Shown: positions 8,508 through 17,526 of the stretch, one piece after another
Numbering within the stretch: position 1 is the first letter of the stretch
How the letters are laid out: every line of letters begins with the position of its first letter
Assembly (NCBI GenBank): GCA_963667535.2
Contig: CAXXDU010000002.1
Span: 1,922,001 to 1,986,000, forward strand
Source of the DNA: UBA5614 sp963667535
GTDB lineage: Bacteria > Cloacimonadota > Cloacimonadia > Cloacimonadales > Cloacimonadaceae
Reading direction: 5' to 3'
Length of the DNA: 64,000 bases
Program-made: the position numbers and the translations under genes
The notes under the pieces: generated by a model
Databases searched by the model: none
What the model was told of the DNA's origin: nothing
Seen by the model: only the letters and a program-made list of their open reading frames with translations

Positions 8508-10202
8508 ATGAATCTTTCAAAAATTATTAGAAGAGCAAGTTCCTATTTTGAAACTCTGGCATATTTGATTGCTCTATGGAACATATTACTTTTATTCTTT
8601 GAACCTGTTATCAATCAATATTTTGAAATAAATCAAGCCCAATTGTGGACTGCATATGCGAATCTTCTTTTCATAGTGGTTTCTCTTTTATTAAGATTTA
8701 ACAGTCAGCCTTTTGCAGAGCACAGAAAGAGATCGATTGCCGATATACTGATACTAGTTTTTGGCAGTATGCTATTGCTATATGATGACAAGTTTGTAAT
8801 CTTCTTTTTATTAATCAGGCAGACATTTTTTATTGCGAGGTATTTTTTCTTTCATGCTTTTGAGGGCTTTCTCTTTAAAAGGCTTATCAAAAACCCACCT
8901 ATCACTTTCTTACTGAGTTTTGCAACAACAATATTAGCCGGGGCTTTTCTTTTAATGTTACCCTCAGCGACAGTATCTCAAAGAATTACACCATTTATAG
9001 ATGCACTGTTTACAGCTACATCAGCCACATGCGTGACAGGTTTAGTTGTATTTGACACTGGAACTTATTATTCACTATTCGGGCAATTAGTCATACTAGC
9101 TCTGATCCAGGTGGGCGGATTGGGTATAATGACAATCTCTACAGCTTTTGCAGTATTATTGGGACAGCAGCTAACTCTTAAGGTCGAGAATGTGATGCAG
9201 AATGTAATGGGTGAAAGCATGAAATTTGACATGCTGACATTAGTAAAGAATGTAATTCTGGTTACTATAATTATTGAAGCGATTGGAGCATTCATTCTCT
9301 ACTTTACATTCAGCCAGACTCTGGAGCCCATAAAAGCATTCTATTATTCTGTCTTTCACTCAGTATCAGCTTTTTGCAATGCCGGATTCGGCCTGTTTAG
9401 TGATAATTTTATAAGTTATGCGTTTAATGTTAACGTGAACTTGGCGATAACCTTTTTAATAATCATGGGTGGACTGGGTTTTTCTGTAATCATAGATGTA
9501 TATAATCATGCAGTAAAAAAGAATACCCGTTATTCACTTACCTTACATACGAAAGTTGTGCTTTCCATGACTGCATTTCTCTTAGCTTTTGGAACGATTG
9601 CATTTCTGTTATCCGAATACAACCATACAATGAAAGGTTTTGCAATTCATCATAGGCTATTATGCTCATGGTTTCAATCGGTTACATGCAGGACAGCCGG
9701 ATTTAATTCTATAGATGAGAGCCAGATTAGCCATGCCACGTCATTAGTGTCGATAATATTGATGTTTATCGGCGCTTCACCCGGTTCAACAGGTGGTGGT
9801 GTAAAGACATCTACATTTGCTTTGTTAGTATTATCTATATTTGCACTAGTAAAAGGGCAATCAGAACTGACAATTTTTAAGCGTAAAATCAGTTCTTCCA
9901 GTGTTAGAGAGAGCACAAGTCTGATTATGCTGGCTATGATTTTTATATTTGTAATTGTATACATCATGCTGATGGTTGATCCATTCACTTTAGAACAAAC
10001 AATATTTGAAGCAGTATCTGCTTTTGGCACAGTCGGATTGTCTATGGGTATTACTCCCAATCTCAGCAGTGTCAGTAAGTTTCTGATCGTATTGCTAATG
10101 TACATTGGCAGAGTTGGACCCTTAACGGTCCTCTTTGCAATATCACAAAGAAAAAGAGTTATACACTACTCTTTGGCAGAAGAAAAAATTGCTATCGGAT
10201 AA
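8508..10202 (+). CDS. trkH: TrkH/KtrB-family potassium transporter, membrane subunit
   Basis: 564 residues with the four pore loops of the family visible in order: TSATCVTGL (about 175), FCNAGFGLF (about 295), CRTAGFNS (about 395) and FGTVGLSMG (about 505). The glycine of each loop lines the potassium filter. An N-terminal extension of about 120 residues with several extra hydrophobic helices precedes the TrkH core, making this longer than KtrB (about 450). It is followed by its RCK gating subunit, 17 nt downstream, so the two form one Trk/Ktr system. Confidence 0.93.
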   Translation: MNLSKIIRRASSYFETLAYLIALWNILLLFFEPVINQYFEINQAQLWTAYANLLFIVVSLLLRFNSQPFAEHRKRSIADILILVFGSMLLLYDDKFVIFFLLIRQTFFIARYFFFHAFEGFLFKRLIKNPPITFLLSFATTILAGAFLLMLPSATVSQRITPFIDALFTATSATCVTGLVVFDTGTYYSLFGQLVILALIQVGGLGIMTISTAFAVLLGQQLTLKVENVMQNVMGESMKFDMLTLVKNVILVTIIIEAIGAFILYFTFSQTLEPIKAFYYSVFHSVSAFCNAGFGLFSDNFISYAFNVNVNLAITFLIIMGGLGFSVIIDVYNHAVKKNTRYSLTLHTKVVLSMTAFLLAFGTIAFLLSEYNHTMKGFAIHHRLLCSWFQSVTCRTAGFNSIDESQISHATSLVSIILMFIGASPGSTGGGVKTSTFALLVLSIFALVKGQSELTIFKRKISSSSVRESTSLIMLAMIFIFVIVYIMLMVDPFTLEQTIFEAVSAFGTVGLSMGITPNLSSVSKFLIVLLMYIGRVGPLTVLFAISQRKRVIHYSLAEEKIAIG

Positions 10203-10219
10203 TTAAGGAAGGATTCATT

Positions 10220-10924
10220 ATGGCAAAATTTGCAGTAATAGGCTTAGGAAAATTTGGATGGACTGTAGCAACAACACTTGCAGAAAATGGTATTGATGTC
10301 ATCGCAATCGATAAAAACGAAAAACTGATAGATGATATAAAGAATTATGTCTCGCTGGCAGCATGTTTGGATTCGACAGATGAAAATGCGCTGAGAGGTC
10401 TGACTATCCATGAAGTTGACGCAGTCATTCTGGCGATTGGTAGTAGTATTCAGGAGAGTATTCTCACAAGTGCAATACTAAAAAAGATAGGTGTCAATAT
10501 GATTTATGCTCGTGTAGAGAATCATCTGCACGGCAGGATTCTTGAATTCCTAGGTGTGCAAAACATTTACTTACCCGAGGAAATGGTAGGGATTCAGTTA
10601 GCAAAGACATTAATCTCCAAGAACATACTTGAGTACATAAATCTCACATCCGGCCATATCATGTTGGAATTGATAGCCCCTCATGATTTTGTAGGCAAGA
10701 CTTTGCAGGTTCTGGCTTTACCGGCTGACAGGGGAATAAACGTAATAGCGATAAAATATAATTACCTGAACATCACAGAAGATGGCAGGAATGTGGTGGA
10801 GCAAAGAATTAATGATATGCCCGGTGCTAATGATTATGTCCATGAAGGTGACATACTAATATTACTCGGCCCCAAAGGCAATATTGATAAACTTATCAAA
10901 GACATCGCAGGAAAGAAGGAATGA
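10220..10924 (+). CDS. trkA: TrkA/KtrA-type potassium uptake regulatory subunit
   Basis: 234 residues. Rossmann nucleotide-binding motif GLGKFG (G8, G10, G13) followed by DKNEKLIDD, i.e. an RCK_N domain, then an RCK_C domain from about 140 (HIMLELIAPHDFVGKTLQVL ... VHEGDILILLGPKGNIDKL). A single RCK pair is the KtrA arrangement, unlike the doubled E. coli TrkA. It binds NAD(H) or ATP/ADP and gates the TrkH channel at the inner membrane face. Confidence 0.93.
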   Translation: MAKFAVIGLGKFGWTVATTLAENGIDVIAIDKNEKLIDDIKNYVSLAACLDSTDENALRGLTIHEVDAVILAIGSSIQESILTSAILKKIGVNMIYARVENHLHGRILEFLGVQNIYLPEEMVGIQLAKTLISKNILEYINLTSGHIMLELIAPHDFVGKTLQVLALPADRGINVIAIKYNYLNITEDGRNVVEQRINDMPGANDYVHEGDILILLGPKGNIDKLIKDIAGKKE

Positions 10925-10925
10925 T

Positions 10926-11651
10926 ATGAAGAAGTCGATTAAATCCCGATATCAAGTCCTGATTTTAATTTTTTTTGCTGTATTCATTCTTGAATCTGTC
11001 CTTATATTATTGTCAGCAAACGCTCCAATCAGATTACAGCAACTAAAAACTGATTTACAATCTATTGTAATACTGTTTCTTATGTTTCAATTTGTCTATT
11101 TTGTGGTATTGTTCTACTATGTTCCATATCAATACGACAATGCACTGAAGGAAATCTACAAGATGATGAGTGAGATTTCTGAAGGCAAATATCAGATAGA
11201 CCTGGATTTGAAAACCCATCAGCAGGGTGAGGAAATCCAAAACCTTATGACTGCACTAGATAAAATGATGAAGATAATAATCAGATTTGATAACCTGAAA
11301 ACAGATAAGATATATGAACATCATCAGAGATTACAGATGCTAATCAGTATGCTTCCTGAAGGATGCCTGATCATCACAATTATCGGAGAAATAGTCTATT
11401 GTAATGATTTTATTAAAGAGAATTTCCCTGCATTATCAGAAAACCTTAACATTCTGGAAACACTATTACCTGAATATATGGAAGATGACCTCAAACCAAT
11501 TATCATAGACAGCATTAAAACAGGCAACAATATTCACGACAAGATATTAAGTATCAATTCATTAAAGACTGCATTTAAGCTTAATAGCAGTATTATCAGA
11601 AACAGAAAAGGCAATTCTATCGGAGCGATTTTTATCATCGTAAAAGCATAA
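10926..11651 (+). CDS. Membrane HAMP-PAS protein, no output domain
   Basis: 241 residues from ATG at 10926, one base after the trkA stop; the longer frame from 10884 lies inside trkA. Two transmembrane helices at about 9-30 and 41-60, a HAMP-like linker (EIYKMMSEISEGKYQIDLDLKTHQQGEEIQNLMTALDKMM is the visible pattern, about 75-115), then a PAS-like domain (LISMLPEGCLIITIIGEIVYCNDF at about 135-160). There is no histidine kinase, cyclase or methyl-accepting region after it, so it resembles the front half of a sensor kinase. Location directly after trkHA suggests a role in potassium or membrane-tension sensing, but that is inference. Confidence 0.6.
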   Translation: MKKSIKSRYQVLILIFFAVFILESVLILLSANAPIRLQQLKTDLQSIVILFLMFQFVYFVVLFYYVPYQYDNALKEIYKMMSEISEGKYQIDLDLKTHQQGEEIQNLMTALDKMMKIIIRFDNLKTDKIYEHHQRLQMLISMLPEGCLIITIIGEIVYCNDFIKENFPALSENLNILETLLPEYMEDDLKPIIIDSIKTGNNIHDKILSINSLKTAFKLNSSIIRNRKGNSIGAIFIIVKA

Positions 11652-11655
11652 TCTG

Positions 11656-12669
11656 ATGATGAAGAAACTCCAATACACCTATGGTTCAGATGATATGCAA
11701 AGGCTGGATAAGTATCTGGTAAGCCTGGAGATCAAGGAACTCTTTTCCAGGACATTCATTGAGAAACTGATTGCCGAAGATATGATTGAAGTAAATCATA
11801 TTCCGGTAAAGAAGAGTCTTCTGCTCCAAAAGGGTGACACGATTTCTATCATTTTACCGGAGCAACAACCCAAGGATATTGAACCTCAGGATATACCGAT
11901 AGATATCATTTTTGAAGATGAAAACATGGCTGTAGTAAACAAGCCTGCCGGAATGATAGTTCATCCTGGTTTTGGAAATCCCGATAATACTTTGGTAAAT
12001 GCAATAGTCTTTCGTTATGGTGCAGGACTAAATTCTGATAAGAATATCAATCGTCCGGGTATTGTGCATAGGCTGGATAAAGGGACTTCCGGATTAATGC
12101 TGATAGCCAAGAATGATGCTACTCAATCTGTTCTTTCTGACATGTTTGCCAAAAGAGAAGTGAAGAAAACATATCTGGCTATTACAACTGGAATTCCTAA
12201 TCCTTCGGATGGAACGATTGAAACATATATATCCAGATCTATCGCAAATCCTCGAAAGATGTCCGTCACTAATGACGGTAGGTTGTCTTTGACCCACTAT
12301 AGAGTCATTCATTTTTACTATTACTTTGCATTGTGTGAGATTAATCTGGAAACAGGAAGAATGCATCAGATACGAGTTCATTTCGCTGATAAAAACTTTC
12401 CGGTATTAGGAGATTTACTCTATAACACAGTAAAGAATGTTCAATCCAATGTGCCTGAAAACATGAAAAAGAAGGTACACGATCTGCTGTCTAATCATAT
12501 GAAACGGCAAGCTTTGCACGCATGGAAGCTTGAATTTGTGCATCCATATACAAAAGCCCTTTGTTCTTTCACAGCACCCATCCCGGATGATATTACTTAT
12601 ACTCTGGATTGGCTGGAACAATACTTTGCTATTGACAATGTCAGATATGATAAAAAACTGCTTAAATGA
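11656..12669 (+). CDS. rluD: RluD-family ribosomal large-subunit pseudouridine synthase
   Basis: 337 residues: an S4 RNA-binding domain (RLDKYLVSLEIKELFSRTFIEKLI, about 16-80) and the RluA/RluD catalytic domain with the catalytic aspartate in GIVHRLDKGTSGLML (about 133-147), plus AVVNKPAGMIVHPG. It isomerises uridines in 23S rRNA, most likely helix 69 by homology to RluD. Starts 4 nt after the HAMP-PAS gene; a second ATG one codon on (11659) is equally possible. Confidence 0.9.
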   Translation: MMKKLQYTYGSDDMQRLDKYLVSLEIKELFSRTFIEKLIAEDMIEVNHIPVKKSLLLQKGDTISIILPEQQPKDIEPQDIPIDIIFEDENMAVVNKPAGMIVHPGFGNPDNTLVNAIVFRYGAGLNSDKNINRPGIVHRLDKGTSGLMLIAKNDATQSVLSDMFAKREVKKTYLAITTGIPNPSDGTIETYISRSIANPRKMSVTNDGRLSLTHYRVIHFYYYFALCEINLETGRMHQIRVHFADKNFPVLGDLLYNTVKNVQSNVPENMKKKVHDLLSNHMKRQALHAWKLEFVHPYTKALCSFTAPIPDDITYTLDWLEQYFAIDNVRYDKKLLK

Positions 12670-12773
12670 TAAAGTTCTGATTTACGTCTTATAAGCATCG
12701 GATATTTTGATATGATAAATATGATGTTAGAAAAGAGCAGAAATGAAAAGAAAACCGGAATAAGGACAAAATA

Positions 12774-13994
12774 ATGCCTGAAACAAAACCAAGCATTTTT
12801 AGTACAATTGAAGAAGCTATAGATGAAATCCGTCAGGGTAAAATGATTATTGTCGTTGATGACGCCAATCGTGAAAACGAGGGAGATTTAGTCATGGCGG
12901 CAGAACTTGTAACACCAGAGAAAGTAAACTTTATGATAACTCATGCCAGAGGCTTACTCTGCGTTCCGATGGAAGCTGATTGGCTGGAACGTCTTGAAGT
13001 TCCCTTGATGACTAAGCATACATCTGACCGTCATGGCACCAAATTCACCATATCTGTGGACGCGTTCGAAGGAACAACTACTGGTATTTCAGCAAGTGAA
13101 AGAGCGGCTACAATAACAAAACTGGCTGATCCGGGGAGTTTAGCTTCTGATTTTATGAAACCAGGACATATCTTTCCGTTGCTTGCAGAAAAAGGCGGTG
13201 TGTTAAGACGTGCCGGTCATACTGAAGCAACAGTAGACTTAGCCAGAATGGCAGGTCTGCATCCGGTGGGAGCAATCTGCGAGGTGATACGTCCTGATGG
13301 CGAAATGGCAAGATTACCGGATTTGATGGAATACAGCAAAACACATAGTCTCAAAATGATTACTATCGAGGATTTAATCCAGTATCGCAGAAAAAAAGAG
13401 AAGCTTGTGAAACGAGTTTCTAAAGCTAAACTGCCTAATCTTTATGGTGACTTTGATATAATGACATACATCAGCACGGTCTCTGATGAGTACCATCTGG
13501 CATTAGTCTTGGGAGATATTAAAAATCAGGATAATGTTTTAGTCAGAGTTCATTCTGAATGCCTGACTGGAGATGCTTTATTTTCGCATCGCTGTGATTG
13601 CGGACAGCAACTGGCTGAATCCTTCCGAAAGATAGCCGAAGAAGGTTGTGGTGTAATCCTCTATATGAGACAAGAGGGCAGAGGTATCGGTTTACTCAAT
13701 AAAATTAAAGCATACCATCTGCAGGATGATGGCAGAGATACTGTCCAGGCAAACATTGATTTGGGCTTTGCTGCTGATTTACGTGATTATGGCATTGGTG
13801 CTCAAATCCTTAAGGACCTGGGACTACACAAAATTCGTCTTTTAACCAATAACCCAAAGAAAGTAGTTGGCTTAGAGGGATACGGACTACATATTGTTGA
13901 AAGAGTACCGATTGAAATCAGTCCTTCCAGTGATAACCGTTTCTATCTTGAAACCAAGAAAGAGAAGATGGGACATATCCTGAATGAAGTATAA
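12774..13994 (+). CDS. ribBA: Bifunctional riboflavin synthesis protein RibBA
   Basis: 406 residues. N-terminal RibB (3,4-dihydroxy-2-butanone 4-phosphate synthase, about 1-205) with DDANRENEGDL and HARGLLCVPM and the catalytic-domain RRAGHTEATVDLARMAG. C-terminal RibA (GTP cyclohydrolase II, about 210-400) with zinc ligands in ECLTGDALFSHRCDCGQQL and the RQEGRGIGL loop. Together they make both precursors of riboflavin. The acidic loop reads DDANRE where many homologues have DDEDRE. No FMN riboswitch is visible in the 104 nt upstream. The 3' end overlaps the next gene by 11 bp. Confidence 0.95.
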   Translation: MPETKPSIFSTIEEAIDEIRQGKMIIVVDDANRENEGDLVMAAELVTPEKVNFMITHARGLLCVPMEADWLERLEVPLMTKHTSDRHGTKFTISVDAFEGTTTGISASERAATITKLADPGSLASDFMKPGHIFPLLAEKGGVLRRAGHTEATVDLARMAGLHPVGAICEVIRPDGEMARLPDLMEYSKTHSLKMITIEDLIQYRRKKEKLVKRVSKAKLPNLYGDFDIMTYISTVSDEYHLALVLGDIKNQDNVLVRVHSECLTGDALFSHRCDCGQQLAESFRKIAEEGCGVILYMRQEGRGIGLLNKIKAYHLQDDGRDTVQANIDLGFAADLRDYGIGAQILKDLGLHKIRLLTNNPKKVVGLEGYGLHIVERVPIEISPSSDNRFYLETKKEKMGHILNEV

Positions 13995-14802
13995 TAATCA
14001 CTCTGAGAGCCATACCTGCGTGAGCCGGAATCTGTTTTGTAAAATACTGATTTGTCTGATTCTGTTTTCAATCAGTCTTAGCCTGTTTGCTCAGAAGGAA
14101 TTTCCCAAACCCACAGGCTGGGTTAATGACTATGCAGGGGTATTGTCTGAAGAGAATAAACAGGAACTTACCCTATGGCTGACAGATCTTAAAGAAAAGA
14201 CTGATGTTGAGATGGCTATAGCAGTTTTCTCGGATATCGGCGGTCAGGATTATAGCAATTTTGCCACAGACTTGTTTAGAAAATGGGGCGTTGGTAATAA
14301 GAAAGACGAAGGTGTCTTGTTATTGGTTGCTATCCAGGAACGTAAAATTAAATTTGAAGTCGGATATGGTTCTGAAGAATATCTGACAGATGCTTATACA
14401 GCAGAAGCATATAGAACAATGACTTCATTCCTCAGTAAAGGGAGTGAAAATTATAACGATGCAGTAAAACAAGCAACGCTGCTAGTTGTAAATCGGATTG
14501 CTCAGTTTAAAAATGTTCAGATAACCGGTATGCCAAACTTTGTCAGACAACAACAAACTTCACGATCATCAAACAAAGGCGCTTCATTAATAGTCATAGC
14601 CATCTTTATCTTTTTGGTCATAATTACCAAAGGGAGAATATTTTACTGGCTGATGCTTTTCTCGATACTTGGCGGTGGTGACCGCAGAGGTGGAGGAGGC
14701 TTTGGCAGCAGTGGCGGGTTTGGAAGCGGTGGAGGCTTTGGTGGTTTCGGAGGCTTTGGTGGTGGAAGCTCAGGTGGCGGTGGTTCCGGAGGAGGTTTCT
14801 GA
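13984..14802 (+). CDS. TPM-domain membrane protein
   Basis: 272 residues. An N-terminal hydrophobic leader (about 18-37, ILICLILFSISLSLFA), a TPM domain (about 44-165; GWVNDYAGVLSEENKQELTLWL ... VEMAIAVFSDIGGQDYSNFATDLFRKWGVGNKKDEGVLLLV), a transmembrane segment at about 198-222, and a glycine-rich tail from about 230 (GGGFGSSGGFGSGG). This YgcG-like layout is widespread; members are implicated in envelope stress or photosystem repair, but the biochemical role is unsettled. ATGA overlap with the next gene suggests they act together. Confidence 0.82.
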   Translation: MKYNNHSESHTCVSRNLFCKILICLILFSISLSLFAQKEFPKPTGWVNDYAGVLSEENKQELTLWLTDLKEKTDVEMAIAVFSDIGGQDYSNFATDLFRKWGVGNKKDEGVLLLVAIQERKIKFEVGYGSEEYLTDAYTAEAYRTMTSFLSKGSENYNDAVKQATLLVVNRIAQFKNVQITGMPNFVRQQQTSRSSNKGASLIVIAIFIFLVIITKGRIFYWLMLFSILGGGDRRGGGGFGSSGGFGSGGGFGGFGGFGGGSSGGGGSGGGF

Positions 14803-15377
14803 TGATATTCCTTAAATCTTTGTTGTTTATTGTCTGGAATGTGGCGATTGGCGTTATGCTGATTAACCTTATCCGTTGGGTACTGTTTAACCGTAAAAGC
14901 AGGTTTGTCTTTGGCGTACATATCCCGCTAACTCCGGGATTTCTGATTGCCAAACGTGATTGGGTCTTTAACAAAGTTAGGGCAATACTACATGATTTTC
15001 TGGACCAGGTAGATAATTCCAGGTCTTTCGGATATCTGTCCAAATGGGAAAAACTTGTTTTTGATACAGTATGGGAACAGGTTCAGTTTATTGACGAATG
15101 GAAGCTGCTGCCCAGGTCATGGAAGACTAAAATCAGAACATTCATCGCCCAGATTATTAAAGACATTGTTACTAAAATCCTCAGACAATTAATCCCCAAG
15201 CTAATTGAACAACTCAGGATAGAACATAGAATAGATGATTTTGATGAACAGTTTAGCAGTAAGATAATCAGGCAATATTATAACCAGTACGTACACAAGT
15301 ATCTGATTTACTTTGTTATGGCGGTTAATCTGTTGATTGGTATTTCCAACATGATTCTGTTTCTGATAATAGCATAA
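14802..15377 (+). CDS. DUF445-like membrane protein
   Basis: 191 residues with one transmembrane helix at each end (about 3-27 and 168-190) and a soluble, helical middle. The N-terminal stretch FGVHIPLTPGFLIAKRDWVFNKV resembles the lPfTPGliPkrr motif of DUF445/YheB proteins, but the protein is shorter than most of that family, so the match is tentative. It starts inside the stop codon of the TPM gene (ATGA), so the pair is translationally coupled. Confidence 0.5.
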   Translation: MIFLKSLLFIVWNVAIGVMLINLIRWVLFNRKSRFVFGVHIPLTPGFLIAKRDWVFNKVRAILHDFLDQVDNSRSFGYLSKWEKLVFDTVWEQVQFIDEWKLLPRSWKTKIRTFIAQIIKDIVTKILRQLIPKLIEQLRIEHRIDDFDEQFSSKIIRQYYNQYVHKYLIYFVMAVNLLIGISNMILFLIIA

Positions 15378-15390
15378 CTATTGAGAATAT

Positions 15391-16575
15391 ATGAAACTAC
15401 GCAGCGGTGTTTTACGGTTCATTAACAAACGCTGGGAAGGCTTTGCATTTCTATCTGCTGATAATCGTTTATTGATTAAACGTGTTATTATCATAGGTTG
15501 GTTCGTAGCGCTTTTGATTCTGATATGTTCTTTTTTAGTTTGGAGATTTGAATATAACGGTATTGGTTCAGGAACTATCAGATCATTTTGGGATGGTATC
15601 TGGTGGGCTGTAGTTACTATTGCAACTGTTGGTTATGGTGACAAGTATCCTGTAACATATCCAGGCAGAACGGTCGGGATGATTTTAATCCTGTTCGGAT
15701 ATGTTATGTTATCTGTTTTTACCGGTTTAGTGGCTTCCGTATTTGTGGAAGATAAGTTAAAAGGAGCAAAGGGTTTGAAACCAATACATGCAACACATCA
15801 TCTGGTTCTCTGCGGCTGGAATCAGACTGCTATGATACTACTACAGGCTTTGACTGAGAAGAATATCGGAGATACAGTTATTGGCATTGTTTCCAATCAG
15901 ACTGTCGAGTTTTTTGAAAGCATAGAATCACGTTTTCCTTCCTTGCAGGTTAAATTTGTCAGAGGTGAACCCACTCAGGAAGAAGTACTCAGACGTGCGT
16001 CTGTGCAAACGGCTGACCAGGTCATTATCTTAGCTGACCAGACTCTATCTGCTCAAAGCGCTGATGACCGCTCCATCATCATTGCCAATGCTGTGCATTT
16101 TGTTTCCCGCAAAGTTAATGTTACTGTTCAACTGATGAATAGCTCCAATAAGAATTTACTAAACAGAATCGGCATTGAAAGTATAATAGTCAATGATGAA
16201 CTGGGTGGATATCTGCTGGCTAATACTATTCTCGAACAGCGTTATCTGGAATTGTACGAACATCTTGCCAAAGATAATGAACAACTGATGACGATAATAG
16301 AAATACCCAATAGCCTGATAGGGAAGACGTATGGTGAAGTCTTTGACTTTATGTACAAGGAAGAAAAAATCCTATTATTGGGTATCTTTACCAAGGATTC
16401 AGAGCTTGATTTAAATGACATTTTCAAAGACGATTCATCTGCCATTGACCAATTTATCAAAACATCTCTTGCCAAGTCACGCAAAGCTACTTCTGATAAA
16501 CGCACCAGTATCAACTGGAATCCCAAAAGAGACTTAGTGATTGAACATAACGACCTGGCTATTGTGATGGATTAG
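15391..16575 (+). CDS. Two-helix potassium channel with RCK domain
   Basis: 394 residues. Transmembrane helices at 31-51 and about 94-115 flank a pore helix and the canonical potassium filter TVGYGD at 79-84. A TrkA-N/RCK domain follows (about 134-270; HHLVLCGWNQTAMILLQAL, with GWN in place of the usual GxGxxG), then an RCK_C-like region to about 370. This is an MthK-like ligand-gated potassium channel. With the cyclic-nucleotide-binding gene 13 nt downstream it may form a regulated potassium-release system, complementing the TrkHA uptake genes 4 kb upstream. Confidence 0.9.
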   Translation: MKLRSGVLRFINKRWEGFAFLSADNRLLIKRVIIIGWFVALLILICSFLVWRFEYNGIGSGTIRSFWDGIWWAVVTIATVGYGDKYPVTYPGRTVGMILILFGYVMLSVFTGLVASVFVEDKLKGAKGLKPIHATHHLVLCGWNQTAMILLQALTEKNIGDTVIGIVSNQTVEFFESIESRFPSLQVKFVRGEPTQEEVLRRASVQTADQVIILADQTLSAQSADDRSIIIANAVHFVSRKVNVTVQLMNSSNKNLLNRIGIESIIVNDELGGYLLANTILEQRYLELYEHLAKDNEQLMTIIEIPNSLIGKTYGEVFDFMYKEEKILLLGIFTKDSELDLNDIFKDDSSAIDQFIKTSLAKSRKATSDKRTSINWNPKRDLVIEHNDLAIVMD

Positions 16576-16588
16576 GGGAGTTTTGAAA

Positions 16589-17092
16589 ATGGGAAAATTC
16601 AGCTTTGATGACTTGAGGAAAATCCGCATTTTTCATAATTTAACAGATACGCAAATCGAGCAGGTAAGATTACTTCTGGAACCTTTGAATATAACCAAGG
16701 GCGAGTATATCATACATGAACAGACTACAGGTAATCATATCTTTGTTCTCATGCAGGGAACTGTAAAAGTAACCAAGGAACTCATCAAAGGTATTGATAC
16801 TCAGGAAGCCGGTGATAAAATGCTTGCTACATTGACAGCTGATTGCTGCCCCACCTTTGGTGAAAACGGTCTTTTGGGTGAAAACCTGCGTTCTGCCAAT
16901 GTTATCGCTGTTACAGATTGTGAGCTGTATACCCTTTCACAAAAAGATTTTAATCAATTCGCCATTAAAAATCCTGATATAGCATTCAAAATCATGACAA
17001 ATATCGCTTCTGTATTATCCGAACGCCTCATCAGTACTGACGAGAACCTGGTAAAACTAGCAACAGCCCTCTACATTGCAGTAAGCAGATAA
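16589..17092 (+). CDS. Cyclic-nucleotide-binding (CNBD) protein
   Basis: 167 residues from ATG at 16589, which has GGGGAG 8 nt upstream; a TTG two codons earlier is possible. The whole protein is a CNBD fold: FHNLTDTQIEQVRLLLEP, KGEYIIHEQTTGNHIFVLMQGTVKV and FGENGLLGENLRSANVIAVTDCELYTLS match the CRP/CNG barrel, including the phosphate-binding cassette region. No DNA-binding helix-turn-helix or kinase is attached. It follows the RCK channel, and could gate it; ligand and partner are inferred only from position. Confidence 0.8.
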   Translation: MGKFSFDDLRKIRIFHNLTDTQIEQVRLLLEPLNITKGEYIIHEQTTGNHIFVLMQGTVKVTKELIKGIDTQEAGDKMLATLTADCCPTFGENGLLGENLRSANVIAVTDCELYTLSQKDFNQFAIKNPDIAFKIMTNIASVLSERLISTDENLVKLATALYIAVSR

Positions 17093-17110
17093 ATAAAATA
17101 TTCCATTAAA

Positions 17111-17168
17111 AACAATAATAAATATCATATCAACTTTTACGGACAAGCACAAGGCATGTCCCTACGAC
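17111..17168 (+). repeat. Dispersed repeat copy (also at 53813-53908)
   Basis: The stretch 17111-17151 matches 53869-53908 closely, and 17141-17168 is the exact reverse complement of 53813-53840 over 28 nt. The second half can fold: GGACA...TGTCC arms around AGCACAAGGCA. Confidence 0.75.
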
Positions 17169-17310
17169 TATCATAAACCAAACGGATTAGCGAAACACTA
17201 TTGTGGACAAGCTCAAGCTATATACATAAAATCCCTTTTCTTATTCTTAATCTCTCCTTATCTGTTATCGTAATACCGCTTATTTATTACTCCTATATTT
17301 ATTGTTTGAC

Positions 17311-17400
17311 GCAGGGAGTCTTCAGGGAGTCTGCAGGGAGTTTTCAGAGACTCGAGTCCCCGATGACTTCCTGTAGATTCTCTGTTGAGTCTTTGAAAAA
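17311..17400. repeat. 11-nt-phased G/C-tract hairpin, element 4
   Basis: Left side has four tandem 11-nt units from 17312, three beginning CAGGGAGT; right side from 17358 carries units starting CCC, CCT, TCT, TTT at the same 11-nt spacing. GAGTCT/AGACTC and GACTCGAGTC pair at the centre. The pairing is less perfect than in the other members. A pyrimidine-rich stretch (17230-17300) precedes it. Confidence 0.6.
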
Positions 17401-17526
17401 TCCTCTGGTCAGTTAAGGTATGAACAGGAGGTTAACAAGGGATAATAAGCAAGTAAGGAAAAGGATAGAGAAAGAATATGTATGTAGTTCTGCATTTAGA
17501 GGCTGGCCGAAAATGAATAAGCGGAT

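Noticed and set aside
12670..12773. FMN riboswitch before ribBA
   Set aside because: The conserved FMN-aptamer blocks are absent and the gap is too short.
14624..15043. Minus-strand frames opposite the TPM glycine-rich tail
   Set aside because: They are the proline-rich antisense shadows of a glycine-rich coding region.
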